Shown piece after piece: positions 55,159-64,000 of a DNA stretch of 64,000 bases; the stretch's first letter is position 1; every line of letters begins with the position of its first letter. A model generated the notes under the pieces. That model was not told where the DNA came from. It worked only from the letters and a program-made list of their open reading frames with translations, and did not search any database. A program made the translations under genes and the position numbers. Source of the stretch: Pseudomonas sp. B21-023 (GTDB lineage: Bacteria; Pseudomonadota; Gammaproteobacteria; Pseudomonadales; Pseudomonadaceae); NCBI RefSeq assembly GCF_024749165.1, contig NZ_CP087190.1, positions 3,011,501 to 3,075,500 of the forward strand, given 5' to 3'.

Positions 55159-56724
55159 ATGCCTGCCATCAAGAAAGTGACGCTTCATAACTTCAAGAAA
55201 TTCGAGGCTCTGACCCTGGACTTTGCCCCGGATGTGAACGTACTGATCGGCGACAACGAGACGGGTAAAAGCAGCGTTCTTCTTGCCCTGGATCTCGCGT
55301 TGAGTGCAAGCCGCAGCCGGGTAGAAACCATCGGCTACGAGTCTCTTCTGTCGCAATCTGCCGTACGCACCTTCTTGAAGGGCCCGCGTACGCTCGACCA
55401 TCTTCCCGAAGTGATTGTTGACGTCGCGCTGGAGGAAGGTGATGCCCCAGGCCTGTATGGCACCCAGAACCAAGCCGGTGTCATGACTGATGGCATCCAG
55501 ATGAGAATCTCACCGCTGCTCGAGGAGTATGGCCCTACGATCGTCGAGCTCCTGCGCGAAGATCCGGACAACTTCCCTTACGAATACTACGCCGTGAGGT
55601 TCACCACCTTCGCAGGCGAGCCGCACGTGAGCTACCGTCGCCCGGTCAAACACCTGATGTTGGACAGCTCACGCATTGACAGTGAGTACGCTGCCCGCGA
55701 GTACACGCGAACCGTGTTCAGCTTCAACGCTGATGCCCCTCAGCGTTTCGGTCTGGAGAACCGGTACCGCCGCGGCAAGGAGGCGTTCCGGGACAACGAG
55801 CTTGCCGCACTCAATGCAAAGCTCGGAAATTATCAGTTTGCCGTCAGAACCAGCGTCCGCTCCAACCTCGAAACCGACTTGATCATCACCAAGGACGGGA
55901 TACCGGTAGAAAATCGCGGTAAGGGCGAACAGTGCTTCATCAAGACAGAGTTCGCACTACGCAAACATGACGCCAAGGAACTCAACGCCCTCCTCCTGGA
56001 AGAACCTGAAAACCACCTGAGCCACACAAAAATGAAGCAGCTGGTTGAGCAGCTTGCCAAGACTGCCGGCACGCAGCTGTTCATCGCCACCCATAGCAGC
56101 CACATCAGTTCAAGGCTGGATCTGCGCCATGCTCTCCTGCTTGGCAGCGACCAAAAGGCTGGCCGTCTGAAAGCGCTGTCCGAGGGTACCGCCAATTTCT
56201 TCATGAAAGCGCCGGATAACAACGTGCTGGAGTTCGCCCTCTCTCGGAAGGTCATTCTCGTCGAAGGAGATGCCGAATTCATTCTCATCGAAGAAATGTA
56301 CAAGCAGGTCACGGACGGCCAGACACCTCAATCTGAAGGTGTGCACATCATTTCAATCGGCGGCACCAGCTTCAAACGTTACCTCGAGCTCGGGAAACTG
56401 CTGGGGATCAAGGTCGCGGCTATCCGGGACAACGACGGGAGCCACCAGCAGCACTGCGTCGAAAACTACGAAGACTGCCTGTATGAGCAGGCTCGGATAT
56501 TTGCTGATCCTGATGACGCACGATCGACATTCGAAATAGGCCTGTATCAGGACAACCAGGCTATCTGCGACGCGCTATTCGGTGGAGGTCGCAGGAAGCT
56601 GACCGTCCAAGAGTACATGCTGAAGAACAAGGCTGATGCCGCGTTCGAGCTGCTGACGAAGAAGGCCCCCGATCTGGTTACCCCTCAATACATCCAGGAT
56701 GCAATCGCATGGATAAGAGAGTGA
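55159..56724 (+). CDS. OLD-family ATPase-TOPRIM nuclease (Gabija GajA-like)
   Basis: A 521-residue protein. The ATPase part has Walker A GDNETGKSS (about 31-39) and LLLEEPENHLS (about 278-288). The TOPRIM part has ILVEGDAEFILIEEM (about 366-380) and IRDNDGS (about 424-430), the metal-binding acidic residues. This matches class 2 OLD nucleases that are paired with a UvrD-like helicase in Gabija anti-phage systems. The length is near that of GajA. Overlaps the next gene by 16 bp. Confidence 0.8.
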   Translation: MPAIKKVTLHNFKKFEALTLDFAPDVNVLIGDNETGKSSVLLALDLALSASRSRVETIGYESLLSQSAVRTFLKGPRTLDHLPEVIVDVALEEGDAPGLYGTQNQAGVMTDGIQMRISPLLEEYGPTIVELLREDPDNFPYEYYAVRFTTFAGEPHVSYRRPVKHLMLDSSRIDSEYAAREYTRTVFSFNADAPQRFGLENRYRRGKEAFRDNELAALNAKLGNYQFAVRTSVRSNLETDLIITKDGIPVENRGKGEQCFIKTEFALRKHDAKELNALLLEEPENHLSHTKMKQLVEQLAKTAGTQLFIATHSSHISSRLDLRHALLLGSDQKAGRLKALSEGTANFFMKAPDNNVLEFALSRKVILVEGDAEFILIEEMYKQVTDGQTPQSEGVHIISIGGTSFKRYLELGKLLGIKVAAIRDNDGSHQQHCVENYEDCLYEQARIFADPDDARSTFEIGLYQDNQAICDALFGGGRRKLTVQEYMLKNKADAAFELLTKKAPDLVTPQYIQDAIAWIRE

Positions 56725-57734
56725 TCTTTGCGGTTGCCGGCTCGGGCAAGACCACCCACCTGATCAACCAGCTCAGCCTAGACCGACGCGCGTTGATCAT
56801 CACCTATACGGAGAACAACTATAGCCATCTGCGCACCAGCATCATCAAAAAATTCGGCGTCCTACCGCCGAACATTACCCTGATGACCTACTTCGGTTTC
56901 CTGCATGCCTTTTGCTTCCGACCTATTGGCCAGAGGCAATTCTCCACGCGAGGCCTCAGCTTCAAAAGACCCCCGGATCTAAAGCTGCCACTCAACGAAA
57001 TGAGGCGGTACCGCGATTCCAAGGGGCGGCTGTACCACAACCGCCTGGCCAAGCTAATCGAGATCAAAGCGCTCCTCCCCGCTGTGAAGGCGCGAATCGA
57101 GCGGTTCTACGATGCGGTCTACGTTGACGAGGTGCAGGACTTCGCCGGGCATGATTTCAACCTCCTCCTGGAGGTCTCGTCCGCCCAGGCAGACATGCTG
57201 TTCGTGGGTGATTTCTTTCAGCACACGTTCGACACCAGTCGCGACGGCTCGGTGAATCGCACCCTCCATGACGACCTAGGGCGCTACGAAAAGAAATTCC
57301 GCGACGCAGGGCTGACGGTCGACAAGCAGACCTTGAGCAAGAGCTGGCGATGCGGCACCACCGTGTGCGAGCTCATACGCGTTCATCTGCAGATCGACAT
57401 TGGCGCCCATGAGGATCGAGCAAGCGAGATCGTGAGGGTTGAAACTCAAGATCTCGCGAATCAGCTGCACGCCGATCACAGCGTGGTGAAGCTGTTCTAC
57501 GAACAGCACTACAGGTACGACTGCTATTCACAGAACTGGGGGGCAAGCAAAGGCCAGGATCACTACCAGGATGTCTGCGTTGTACTGGGTGCCAAGGCCT
57601 GGAAGCAGTACTTAGAAGGCACACTACATGAGTCCGTGGCACAGACCCGGAACAAGCTCTATGTTGCCTTTTCACGCGCCCGGGGCAGTGTCTACCTTGC
57701 CCCAGACAAGCTCTTCAAGGCCTACAAGTCCTGA
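56709..57734 (+). CDS. UvrD-like helicase (Gabija GajB-like, short)
   Basis: A 341-residue protein, shorter than usual GajB (about 490). Walker A AVAGSGKTT (about 8-16), helicase motif II VYVDEVQDF (about 137-145) and a motif VI-like YVAFSRARGSVYL (about 317-329) are present. It probably moves along DNA or hydrolyses ATP to regulate the nuclease. Start at ATG 56709 inside the GajA-like gene. Confidence 0.78.
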   Translation: MDKRVIFAVAGSGKTTHLINQLSLDRRALIITYTENNYSHLRTSIIKKFGVLPPNITLMTYFGFLHAFCFRPIGQRQFSTRGLSFKRPPDLKLPLNEMRRYRDSKGRLYHNRLAKLIEIKALLPAVKARIERFYDAVYVDEVQDFAGHDFNLLLEVSSAQADMLFVGDFFQHTFDTSRDGSVNRTLHDDLGRYEKKFRDAGLTVDKQTLSKSWRCGTTVCELIRVHLQIDIGAHEDRASEIVRVETQDLANQLHADHSVVKLFYEQHYRYDCYSQNWGASKGQDHYQDVCVVLGAKAWKQYLEGTLHESVAQTRNKLYVAFSRARGSVYLAPDKLFKAYKS

Positions 57735-57783
57735 GTGCTCAAATAGCGAAGGAACACACCATGAATGTTGGGAGAATAACGCC

Positions 57784-58854
57784 ATGCTAGTCAGCGAGCT
57801 GCCAGGAGCCAAATACCCACTGCTGGCCCTCTTCCCGTTTCGCTGGTACGAGACGAGTCACTGGATAATCCGTGCGCTGCGGCTTCATCCCAGTGGAGAG
57901 CTCAAATGGATGCATTACGGGGTCGAGCACAACGGCCACGCAAGAGCCCAAACATTTTCCAGCTATGAAGAAGGGCGTAAACACGTAGCTGAGTTCAACG
58001 CCGAAGTTTCAGCAAGGGTCGATGAGCTGGATTTGGATAACGACCTCCGCATCTCGATCACGTTGAAGGCTGAAAAGGAGCTGACCGCGCAGCGGCGCTT
58101 GGCTGACGAAGAGCGTCTGATGCTGAGTGAAGCTCTGCGCCGCAATGCTCATCTTGACCGACCTCGCGCCGAAGACCTTGTGCTGTCACCCGAGCTCGAA
58201 AACTTGCGGGAAGATCTCCACGAGCAGCTCCAGGAATCGCCCTACCTGCGGATTGCACACATCCCAAGGTGGGGAATGGCGTTAGTTCGGTCTGGAGAAC
58301 ATGACTGGTCGACACGGCTCAAGCCCACCAAAAAGTGCTTCGTTTCCTGCGCACGGGAAAAAATTGCCAGGGGATTTGGGCTGTCGGGTACCGACCATTG
58401 GGGAAAAACCAAAGCCGCTATCCGATCTATGCTGCTGCCACTTGCTAACCAGCTACTGCAGCTTGCCAGCGTTCAAAAAATCCTCATGGAGGCACGGGCC
58501 CGCGGTCAACGCGTCGTGGTCATGGGTGGATTTGTATTTTGGTACGAAGAGAACGGCACCCCCGGATGGGTGATCAAAACCACTGGTGGCGAATCAGGTA
58601 GCGAAAATGGACAAACCCTCTGGCATGAGGGAACGATCATCTCCAAGAACCATGGCCGGATTGTCGTACTGCCTTACATCAAAGAAAACGGCGAGAAGGT
58701 ACAGGGGCACACCAAGAACGCAAGCCACGACGGCAAAGCACTCCCTCGCCATCGAGACGAGTATGTCGAGCTTCCATTCGAGATCCTCGATGGCGACCTG
58801 ATGATTGGCCTATTTGGTGAGCTGCACTACGAGCGACCAGCCCCCGGTCAGTGA
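57784..58854 (+). CDS. Unknown protein downstream of the Gabija-like pair
   Basis: A 356-residue protein from ATG 57784, 49 bp after the helicase gene and on the same strand. A possible helical region with RRLADEERLMLSEALRRNAH (about 101-120) is followed by a part with RVVVMGGFVFWYEENG near residue 246. The frame is also open upstream but with poor composition. No domain recognised; likely part of the same defence operon. Confidence 0.6.
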   Translation: MLVSELPGAKYPLLALFPFRWYETSHWIIRALRLHPSGELKWMHYGVEHNGHARAQTFSSYEEGRKHVAEFNAEVSARVDELDLDNDLRISITLKAEKELTAQRRLADEERLMLSEALRRNAHLDRPRAEDLVLSPELENLREDLHEQLQESPYLRIAHIPRWGMALVRSGEHDWSTRLKPTKKCFVSCAREKIARGFGLSGTDHWGKTKAAIRSMLLPLANQLLQLASVQKILMEARARGQRVVVMGGFVFWYEENGTPGWVIKTTGGESGSENGQTLWHEGTIISKNHGRIVVLPYIKENGEKVQGHTKNASHDGKALPRHRDEYVELPFEILDGDLMIGLFGELHYERPAPGQ

Positions 58855-58883
58855 CATTACGGGCACCTGCCTGGATCGGGCAT

Positions 58884-59531
58884 TCACTCTTGTTCAACAT
58901 CCAGGCTTTCGACAACAGCAGCGGAGAAATCGAGCAGACTCTTCAACGGCCCCGCCCCTCCGCGATCCAGGTGGTAACCCAAGATCCCGCATGCTCGAGG
59001 CCCTTGCTCATCACATTTACGAGAGTCTCCTACCATCAGCACTCGCCCTGGGTCTGTGTCAGCAGGATTGCCGGGCTGAACACCCAATGCAGAGCAAACG
59101 TGCCTGTAGATCATGGGGTCGGGCTTCATCAAACCGCACTCTGAGCTCAGCGCATAGGCATCCAGCCCCGGAAGCAGTAGCCGCGCTTTCTCACAATAGT
59201 CCCAGGCCAAATTGGAACACACGGCGATCTTGATACCTCGTGCTGCCAGCAACTCAATTGCCGGCCAGGCATCGTCATATGTCTGCATCGACCTCAGCTC
59301 AAGGTCAAGCGCAGCCTGAAGCTTCGCTCGTTGAGAAGGCAACAGTTCTATTTCAAGATGCTCGGCGAGATCAGCAAGGTTGCCAGCGAAGGTCATCAAG
59401 GTCTGCACATCCCTCGGAGACACTGCTCGACCTTGGCGCTTACCCTCGCGTAGCAGCCGCAGATAAGGCTGCTGACGATTCTCGATTTTTAGCAACGTTC
59501 CGAAAATGTCAAAAACGACCGCGGCCACCAT
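58884..59531 (-). CDS. HAD-family hydrolase
   Basis: A 215-residue phosphatase of the HAD superfamily. Motif I FDIFGT (about residues 7-12, with a nucleophile Asp), motif II VCSNL (about 104), motif III LMKPDPMIY (about 133-141) and the acidic motif IV GDSRKCDE (about 168-175). Probably a phosphatase for a small metabolite; the substrate is unknown. Convergent with the 57784 gene, 29 bp apart. Confidence 0.85.
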   Translation of the reverse strand: MVAAVVFDIFGTLLKIENRQQPYLRLLREGKRQGRAVSPRDVQTLMTFAGNLADLAEHLEIELLPSQRAKLQAALDLELRSMQTYDDAWPAIELLAARGIKIAVCSNLAWDYCEKARLLLPGLDAYALSSECGLMKPDPMIYRHVCSALGVQPGNPADTDPGRVLMVGDSRKCDEQGPRACGILGYHLDRGGAGPLKSLLDFSAAVVESLDVEQE

Positions 59532-59588
59532 GTTGGCCCCCCCACCAGAATCTTCGCCTAAGGCCCACGCTAATGTCAGTGCCGAAGC

Positions 59589-60086
59589 TTACCGTACGGT
59601 GATGCCGTGCTGCTCGAAATCGCTCAGCAGCCTTTTACGGCTAAGCTTTGCCCCAAGCTTGAAGATATTCACATACGCGTAATACAAAGCCATAGGAATG
59701 AAAACAAGTCCAATCCCAAAGGTGGCAGTGGCGATAATGATCCCTGCTGGGACGGCTGCGACCGTGGCCAGAATACCTTTGATAACAGCTGCTCGCGCCA
59801 TACGACTCAGATCATCCAAGTCATACTCAACTTTACCTTTGCTACTTTCGCAAGCAACAACGACAGTCAACTTCTTTGTTAATTGCTTGACATACCAAGT
59901 TCTAGGCGAGTCCGTAACCAGTGCACCGTGTCGCCGAAGATATTCAGGAACAGCCAGTTGCTTGATATAGAAGGTTTTTCCTTGCTCGTCCTCAAGTCTG
60001 ACCCGAGTGTAAGCACCATCTAAGTCGCCTCTACCCACAACATCATAGTTCTTGATGGTTGCAATCATTTTCCTAAGATTAGACAT
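59589..60086 (-). CDS. Membrane-anchored hypothetical protein
   Basis: A 165-residue protein (start set at the second ATG, 60086, since AAGGA would be too close to the first). A soluble N-terminal part of about 100 residues is followed by two membrane helices (AAVIKGILATVAAVPAGIII and IGLVFIPMALYYAYVNIF). No family recognised. Confidence 0.55.
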   Translation of the reverse strand: MSNLRKMIATIKNYDVVGRGDLDGAYTRVRLEDEQGKTFYIKQLAVPEYLRRHGALVTDSPRTWYVKQLTKKLTVVVACESSKGKVEYDLDDLSRMARAAVIKGILATVAAVPAGIIIATATFGIGLVFIPMALYYAYVNIFKLGAKLSRKRLLSDFEQHGITVR

Positions 60087-60208
60087 GCACATTCCTTAAT
60101 CATGTCAGCCAGGTGAGTAATTTGCCCTTAGTACCCTGAGCAGCCGTAAGCACCACGGCGACCTGAGTTCAGGCCGCCGCGAGTAAAAATACCGGTATCT
60201 AGAACAGT

Positions 60209-60517
60209 TCAGCTAGCACGAAGTATTAGCGTCTGAGGCACGCCATCAAAGGTGTCCTCTATGAACATCAGGTGGCTAACAGCTACGTAGACTGACCCAT
60301 TCTGGGTCATGAATAGCGTATAGCCATGCTCCTGGCACGTATCCAGAACCTTACTACTTGTGAAGGTGTCACCATCTTCATAGCGATTCAAGGCATCTCT
60401 GAAAACCGCGCCTCTCACACCTTCGTCCTTAAGCCGAGCATCAAATAGAAACCCGGTCACCGAGCGGCTGAATTCTTTCTGAGCAGCCTCTGCCAGTTTC
60501 TCTTGATAATTACGCAT
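60209..60517 (-). CDS. Hypothetical protein
   Basis: A 102-residue protein from ATG 60517; a TTG at 60532 is an alternative start that abuts the upstream stop. It directly follows the metallophosphoesterase gene and should be co-transcribed. No domain recognised. Confidence 0.5.
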   Translation of the reverse strand: MRNYQEKLAEAAQKEFSRSVTGFLFDARLKDEGVRGAVFRDALNRYEDGDTFTSSKVLDTCQEHGYTLFMTQNGSVYVAVSHLMFIEDTFDGVPQTLILRAS

Positions 60518-60532
60518 CACATTCCAATTCAA

Positions 60533-61279
60533 TCAATTAATTTCAATGCTGAAATCTGGGTCAAAGCCGCAGTCTTCGTTAGGGTAGCCACGTGGATTAC
60601 TTACGACACGGCAATTATCAACCATCACGTCTACTCGGCTATGAGTATGGCCAAACACCCAGAAATCCGACTTCCTCACAAGGTCTAACCAGTCATTAGA
60701 ATATGCCGGCATCAAGACCGAATCCTTTTCCGGCCCACTGAGGTCGACAAGAGGGCAATGATGAGTGACGACCAGAGTCTTGCCTTGAAAATCCTTGTCC
60801 AGTTCAGACGCAAGCCATGCGTAGGTTTTGTGATTCCGGGTGATGACATCATCCACGCTCAGCGCTCTATAGCCCTCGCCGGCTCTAATACGCTTAAAGT
60901 CGTTCATGGATCGCCGGGCTTCCTGGGACGCCTGATATACGCTGCTCCCGGTCGAGAAGTCAGTCCACGCAGTGGCTCCCAAAACCCTTACGTTTCCAAT
61001 AACGATTGAGTCGTTCTCAAGCACATGCACGTTTGTACCTGATGCCAGTGATTTCATGGACTGGAGGGTACGGTCAAAGTGGCCTTTATAAAATTCGTGG
61101 TTTCCCAGTATGTACACCACTGGTGTATTGAAGGTCGCTTGGGCCCACGCGATTCCCCTTCCCTTCGTATGGATATCCCCCGCCAGGATCACGAGATCGT
61201 TGATGCTGGGCTCAGCAGTTACCAGGCTAGGCTGCGAGGCGAACTCTTCATGGAGGTCAGAGTAAATTCGGACTTTCAA
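60533..61279 (-). CDS. Calcineurin-like metallophosphoesterase
   Basis: A 248-residue enzyme, set to start at TTG 61279 just before the first motif; the ATG at 61315 is an alternative. Motifs: SDLHEEF (about residue 7), LAGDIH (about 34-39), GNHEF (about 60-64), VVTHHCPL (about 161-168) and FGHTHSRVD (about 195-203). It probably cleaves a phosphodiester or phosphomonoester bond. Confidence 0.8.
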   Translation of the reverse strand: MKVRIYSDLHEEFASQPSLVTAEPSINDLVILAGDIHTKGRGIAWAQATFNTPVVYILGNHEFYKGHFDRTLQSMKSLASGTNVHVLENDSIVIGNVRVLGATAWTDFSTGSSVYQASQEARRSMNDFKRIRAGEGYRALSVDDVITRNHKTYAWLASELDKDFQGKTLVVTHHCPLVDLSGPEKDSVLMPAYSNDWLDLVRKSDFWVFGHTHSRVDVMVDNCRVVSNPRGYPNEDCGFDPDFSIEIN

Positions 61280-61575
61280 ACAGCCTGTCTCCGATTCGTG
61301 ATGAGGGCCTAGCACGCTTCACAGTGAGCGCCCCCTCGATTGGCCCATCTACAGCCATCCTCGCTGAAGACGCTTTAACTCAATATTGATGATTGTCGCA
61401 GCCGAGCACGGGCTTCAGCGGCATGGCACGGCTCTACCGGAACCGCAGCTTTCGTGGTTGGAATCAGCAATCATCGGCCTAGCCAGCCACAAAAGTTCGC
61501 TCCAGATGAATATAAGGGTTTGAGTCGAATCACGCAAACACGGCATACAGTTGGATTTCCAGGTGCCGGCCAGTC

Positions 61576-62019
61576 ATGCATAGGAAAGCTTTCGCTTCCG
61601 CTCTCCGATTTCTTCGTCGCCAAGGCTCCGTTCTCCAGGCGGATTTTGATTCTGGTGTGTCCCAGTCCCACGTCAGCAGGCTAGAGCAAGGCCAGTCCAG
61701 CCCGACCTTGGATCGGCTGGAGGAAATTGCCGCTCAGCTTGGACTACACCCCATCACCCTGGTGGCGATCACTTGTGGAGCGAGCGAGCAAATCCCTCCA
61801 GCACAGTTGCTCGAGAGGGTTCGCCGGGAGCTGGAAGCTGTTGCAAGCCTCGATCAGCCGCTTCCCATCGAAGATCAGCCCATCACGCATCCGCAGATCA
61901 TTGAAGCCAGGAAACTGCGTGACGAGGTTCAGCGACTGAAGGGTCTTGGGCACACCAAGGCTGAGATTTCTCGGCTTCTAGGGATTGCTAAGTCGACTGC
62001 GGCAAAACACTGGCAGTAA
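61576..62019 (+). CDS. XRE-type regulator with a second C-terminal HTH
   Basis: A 147-residue protein. Residues about 19-58 form a Cro/C1-type helix-turn-helix (SGVSQSHVSRLEQGQSSPTL), while residues about 126-146 form another short HTH (HTKAEISRLLGIAKSTAAKH) of resolvase/Hin type. It is divergent from the metallophosphoesterase gene and lies ahead of the SIR2 gene, so it may control either. Confidence 0.75.
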   Translation: MHRKAFASALRFLRRQGSVLQADFDSGVSQSHVSRLEQGQSSPTLDRLEEIAAQLGLHPITLVAITCGASEQIPPAQLLERVRRELEAVASLDQPLPIEDQPITHPQIIEARKLRDEVQRLKGLGHTKAEISRLLGIAKSTAAKHWQ

Positions 62020-62246
62020 ATCCTTACCGCGGGATGGCAACTAGACATCAAGTCTGATGCGCAGCCTTAAATACGCTGTCAAAATCTCCCCTCCCTGGCC
62101 AGCCCATCAGAGCCGAGCACAGCTCAGCACTGAATCACAGGTGGGCGTTGTGGCATCGCTTCGCGCCGAGACCTGGTGCAGTCATCAGAAACCCCAAATC
62201 AGATTTCGCTGAGCGTGCTCAGCCTTCGTGCTCTAGGAGGAGCAGC

Positions 62247-64000
62247 ATGCAGTTTGTAGCAGATGGGCCAGACGTCCCCGAAGAGCTTTTGCAGGCACAT
62301 GAAGAAGAGAAAGTGGTGTTCTTCTGCGGAGCTGGAATTTCGTACCCTGCGGGTCTACCAGGTTTCGAAGGCTTGGTTGAGAAAATCTACGACCTGTTGG
62401 GAACAGAGAAAGACGAGATCGAGCAGCAAGCGTTCGATAGCCAGAAATACGACGCAACACTCGACCTTCTCGAGCGGAGGATGCCCGGCCAACGTGGGAT
62501 GTACGGCCACCAGGGGAAAATGAGGCTCGCGTTAGCTGAGGCATTGCAACCTGACCTCAAACCCAAAAGCGCCACGGCTACACACAAAGCACTGCTCAGG
62601 CTTGCACGCACAAGGCAGGACACACTTCGGCTCGTCACCACGAACTTTGACAGGATATTTGACGCAGCGGCTAAGCGCTCCAAGCAAAAGCTGCAGACCT
62701 ACACCGCGCCCATGCTACCGATCCCCAAAAAAAGCCGGTGGAATGGATTGGTAGCCTTACATGGTGTGCTGCCGATCGAGCCTGATGATGATGCGTTGAA
62801 TCGCTTGGTTATCACCAGTGGCGACTTTGGTCTTGCGTACCTAACCGAGCGATGGGCAGCACGATTCGTGAGTGAGCTCTTCCGCAACTATGTCGTCTGT
62901 TTCGTAGGGTACAGCATCAATGACCCGGTGCTCCGCTACATGATGGACGCAATCGCGGCTGACCGGATGCAGGGAGAAAGCACACCCCAGGCGTGGGCCT
63001 TCGGCGATTGCGCGCCTGGCCAAGAAGAGCTCAAGACCAATGAGTGGAAAGCCAAGGGGGTAATACCCATCCTCTACAAAGTGGTACCGGGCAGCCACGA
63101 CCATTCGCTCATGCATAACACGCTCCACGAGTGGAGTGAGACCTACCGGGACGGAATCATCGGAAAGACGCGGATGGTCTCGCTGCATGCGCTTGCACGC
63201 CCTTCGTCCAGCACCAAGGAAGATGACTTTGTAGGGCGAATGCTCTGGGCACTCGCGGATAAGACTGGCGATCCGGCCCGACATTTCGCAGATTACAATC
63301 CAGCCCCTTCTCTCGAATGGCTAACACATGCGTTCGCAGAGGAACGCTTCCGACACTGTGACCTAAATCGCTTTGGCATCCTAGCATCACAGGATGTGGA
63401 TAGAGATCTGCGATTCAGTCTGGTCAATCGACCGACTCCTCATGGGCTGGCTCCAAGAATGCGGCTTGCATCTGGCGATGTAAGCAATGTCGCCATGGAT
63501 GAGGTCATGCTCCATCTATCACGGTGGTTAGTCAGGCACTTGAATGATCCGCAATTGTTGCTGTGGGTAGTGTCACAAGGAGGCGTCCTGCACAGCCACT
63601 TGGGAACGTTGATCGAGAATCAACTAGACCGTTTGACGTCGCTCCACCGAGATGGGGGGAGCTTGGAGCTTAAGGAAATTTCAACGAACGCTCCCAATGC
63701 TATTCCTACACCCCAGATGGAGCTGCTATGGCGCATAGTGCTCAGCGGTCGAGTCAAGTCGCTTTGGCAACCCACTCGCCTTAACAGCTGGCTGAGTCGC
63801 GTCAGAAAAGAAGGCATGTCAGTACTTCATCGACTCGAGCTTCGCGCATTACTTGCACCCAAATTACTGATCAGGGGCTCGATGCATTGGGGAGATGATG
63901 CCAGTGACAAGGACGGGGCAATACGCCTTAAAGACCGCTTGAATTGGGAGCTTGTGTTGGCCTCGAGCCACGTCCGCTCAACGCTGCAAGACTTGATGAC
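62247..64000 (+). CDS. Large SIR2-domain protein (DSR-like), partial at window end
   Basis: The frame starts at ATG 62247 behind AGGAGG (6 nt) and is open to the window end (584 full codons). The SIR2 fold is shown by FFCGAGISYPAGLPGF (about 26-41), LVTTNFDRIFD (about 130-140), LHGVLP (about 171) and FVGYSINDPVLRYMMD (about 218-233). The long part that follows fits the defence-associated sirtuin (DSR) type of about 1000 residues, an NAD+-depleting abortive infection protein. Confidence 0.75.
   Translation, partial: MQFVADGPDVPEELLQAHEEEKVVFFCGAGISYPAGLPGFEGLVEKIYDLLGTEKDEIEQQAFDSQKYDATLDLLERRMPGQRGMYGHQGKMRLALAEALQPDLKPKSATATHKALLRLARTRQDTLRLVTTNFDRIFDAAAKRSKQKLQTYTAPMLPIPKKSRWNGLVALHGVLPIEPDDDALNRLVITSGDFGLAYLTERWAARFVSELFRNYVVCFVGYSINDPVLRYMMDAIAADRMQGESTPQAWAFGDCAPGQEELKTNEWKAKGVIPILYKVVPGSHDHSLMHNTLHEWSETYRDGIIGKTRMVSLHALARPSSSTKEDDFVGRMLWALADKTGDPARHFADYNPAPSLEWLTHAFAEERFRHCDLNRFGILASQDVDRDLRFSLVNRPTPHGLAPRMRLASGDVSNVAMDEVMLHLSRWLVRHLNDPQLLLWVVSQGGVLHSHLGTLIENQLDRLTSLHRDGGSLELKEISTNAPNAIPTPQMELLWRIVLSGRVKSLWQPTRLNSWLSRVRKEGMSVLHRLELRALLAPKLLIRGSMHWGDDASDKDGAIRLKDRLNWELVLASSHVRSTLQDLM

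Noticed and set aside
57628..57783. N-terminal extension of the 57784 gene
   Set aside because: It overlaps the end of the helicase gene and has a non-protein-like composition; the ATG at 57784 is preferred.
1..64000. tRNA, rRNA or tmRNA genes
   Set aside because: I looked for typical tRNA arms and rRNA-like stretches, especially near island edges, and saw none; a proper tRNA scan would be needed to exclude them.

Overview
The window looks like chromosome of a Pseudomonas of the P. putida type, and all of this is inferred from the sequence alone. Supporting signs are high-GC housekeeping genes, a REP-like inverted pair (11353-11412), an MvaT-type H-NS protein, a CigR-like protein and remnants of an SfnB-type oxidoreductase and a tartrate dehydrogenase.

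Left part (1-14.5 kb): ordinary GC-rich genes in short units. They include a LysE-type exporter, a PPP-type phosphatase, DUF3016 and DUF2867 proteins, a nitrilase-family amidohydrolase, an Ogt-type DNA repair protein, two GNAT acetyltransferases, a CigR-like protein, the ABC-F ATPase YbiT, an MFS exporter, an alpha/beta hydrolase and the azoreductase AzoR. Small mobile scars interrupt them: a 141-bp MITE flanked by TA (8979-9119) and a frameshifted integrase remnant (9480-9722).

Accessory part (about 14.6-64 kb): downstream of a likely operator and what may be a beheaded lysR gene, the base composition falls and a four-gene minus-strand recombinase module follows (15.6-22.0 kb). It has two intact tyrosine recombinases, a small coiled-coil protein wedged between them, and a third, frame-disrupted recombinase. 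The layout recalls gamma-mobile-trio or Tn554-like elements. A scrapyard of fragments follows (22.5-24 kb).

From 24 to 48 kb comes a dense cargo of likely conflict genes. These are a RES-domain protein with an unusual partner; an operon of radical SAM protein, DEDDh exonuclease, P-loop kinase and aldo/keto reductase leading into a SIR2 protein and a membrane protein; an HNH protein; a TIR protein with a new C-terminal domain; an orphan ParS/MbcA-like antitoxin domain; an H-NS paralogue; a papain-like YiiX protein; a fusion of a viroplasmin/RNase HI hybrid-binding domain to a GIY-YIG nuclease; an AbrB-like antitoxin; and a two-gene GHKL ATPase plus 710-residue partner unit. A TerB_N gene broken by an amber codon and fused to a tartrate dehydrogenase fragment closes this stretch.

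From 48.6 to 58.9 kb all genes run on the plus strand with overlaps or short gaps: a pPIWI-RE prokaryotic Argonaute island (Z/Y nuclease protein split by a frameshift, DinG-like helicase, pPIWI-RE protein), then a Gabija-like OLD nuclease and UvrD-like pair, then an unknown 356-residue protein. The right end holds a HAD phosphatase, small proteins, a metallophosphoesterase, a two-HTH regulator and the start of a second large SIR2-domain protein that runs off the window.

My best candidates for an undescribed system are the six-gene radical SAM to SIR2 to membrane-protein run (28.0-33.5 kb) and the GHKL ATPase pair (41.4-44.6 kb).
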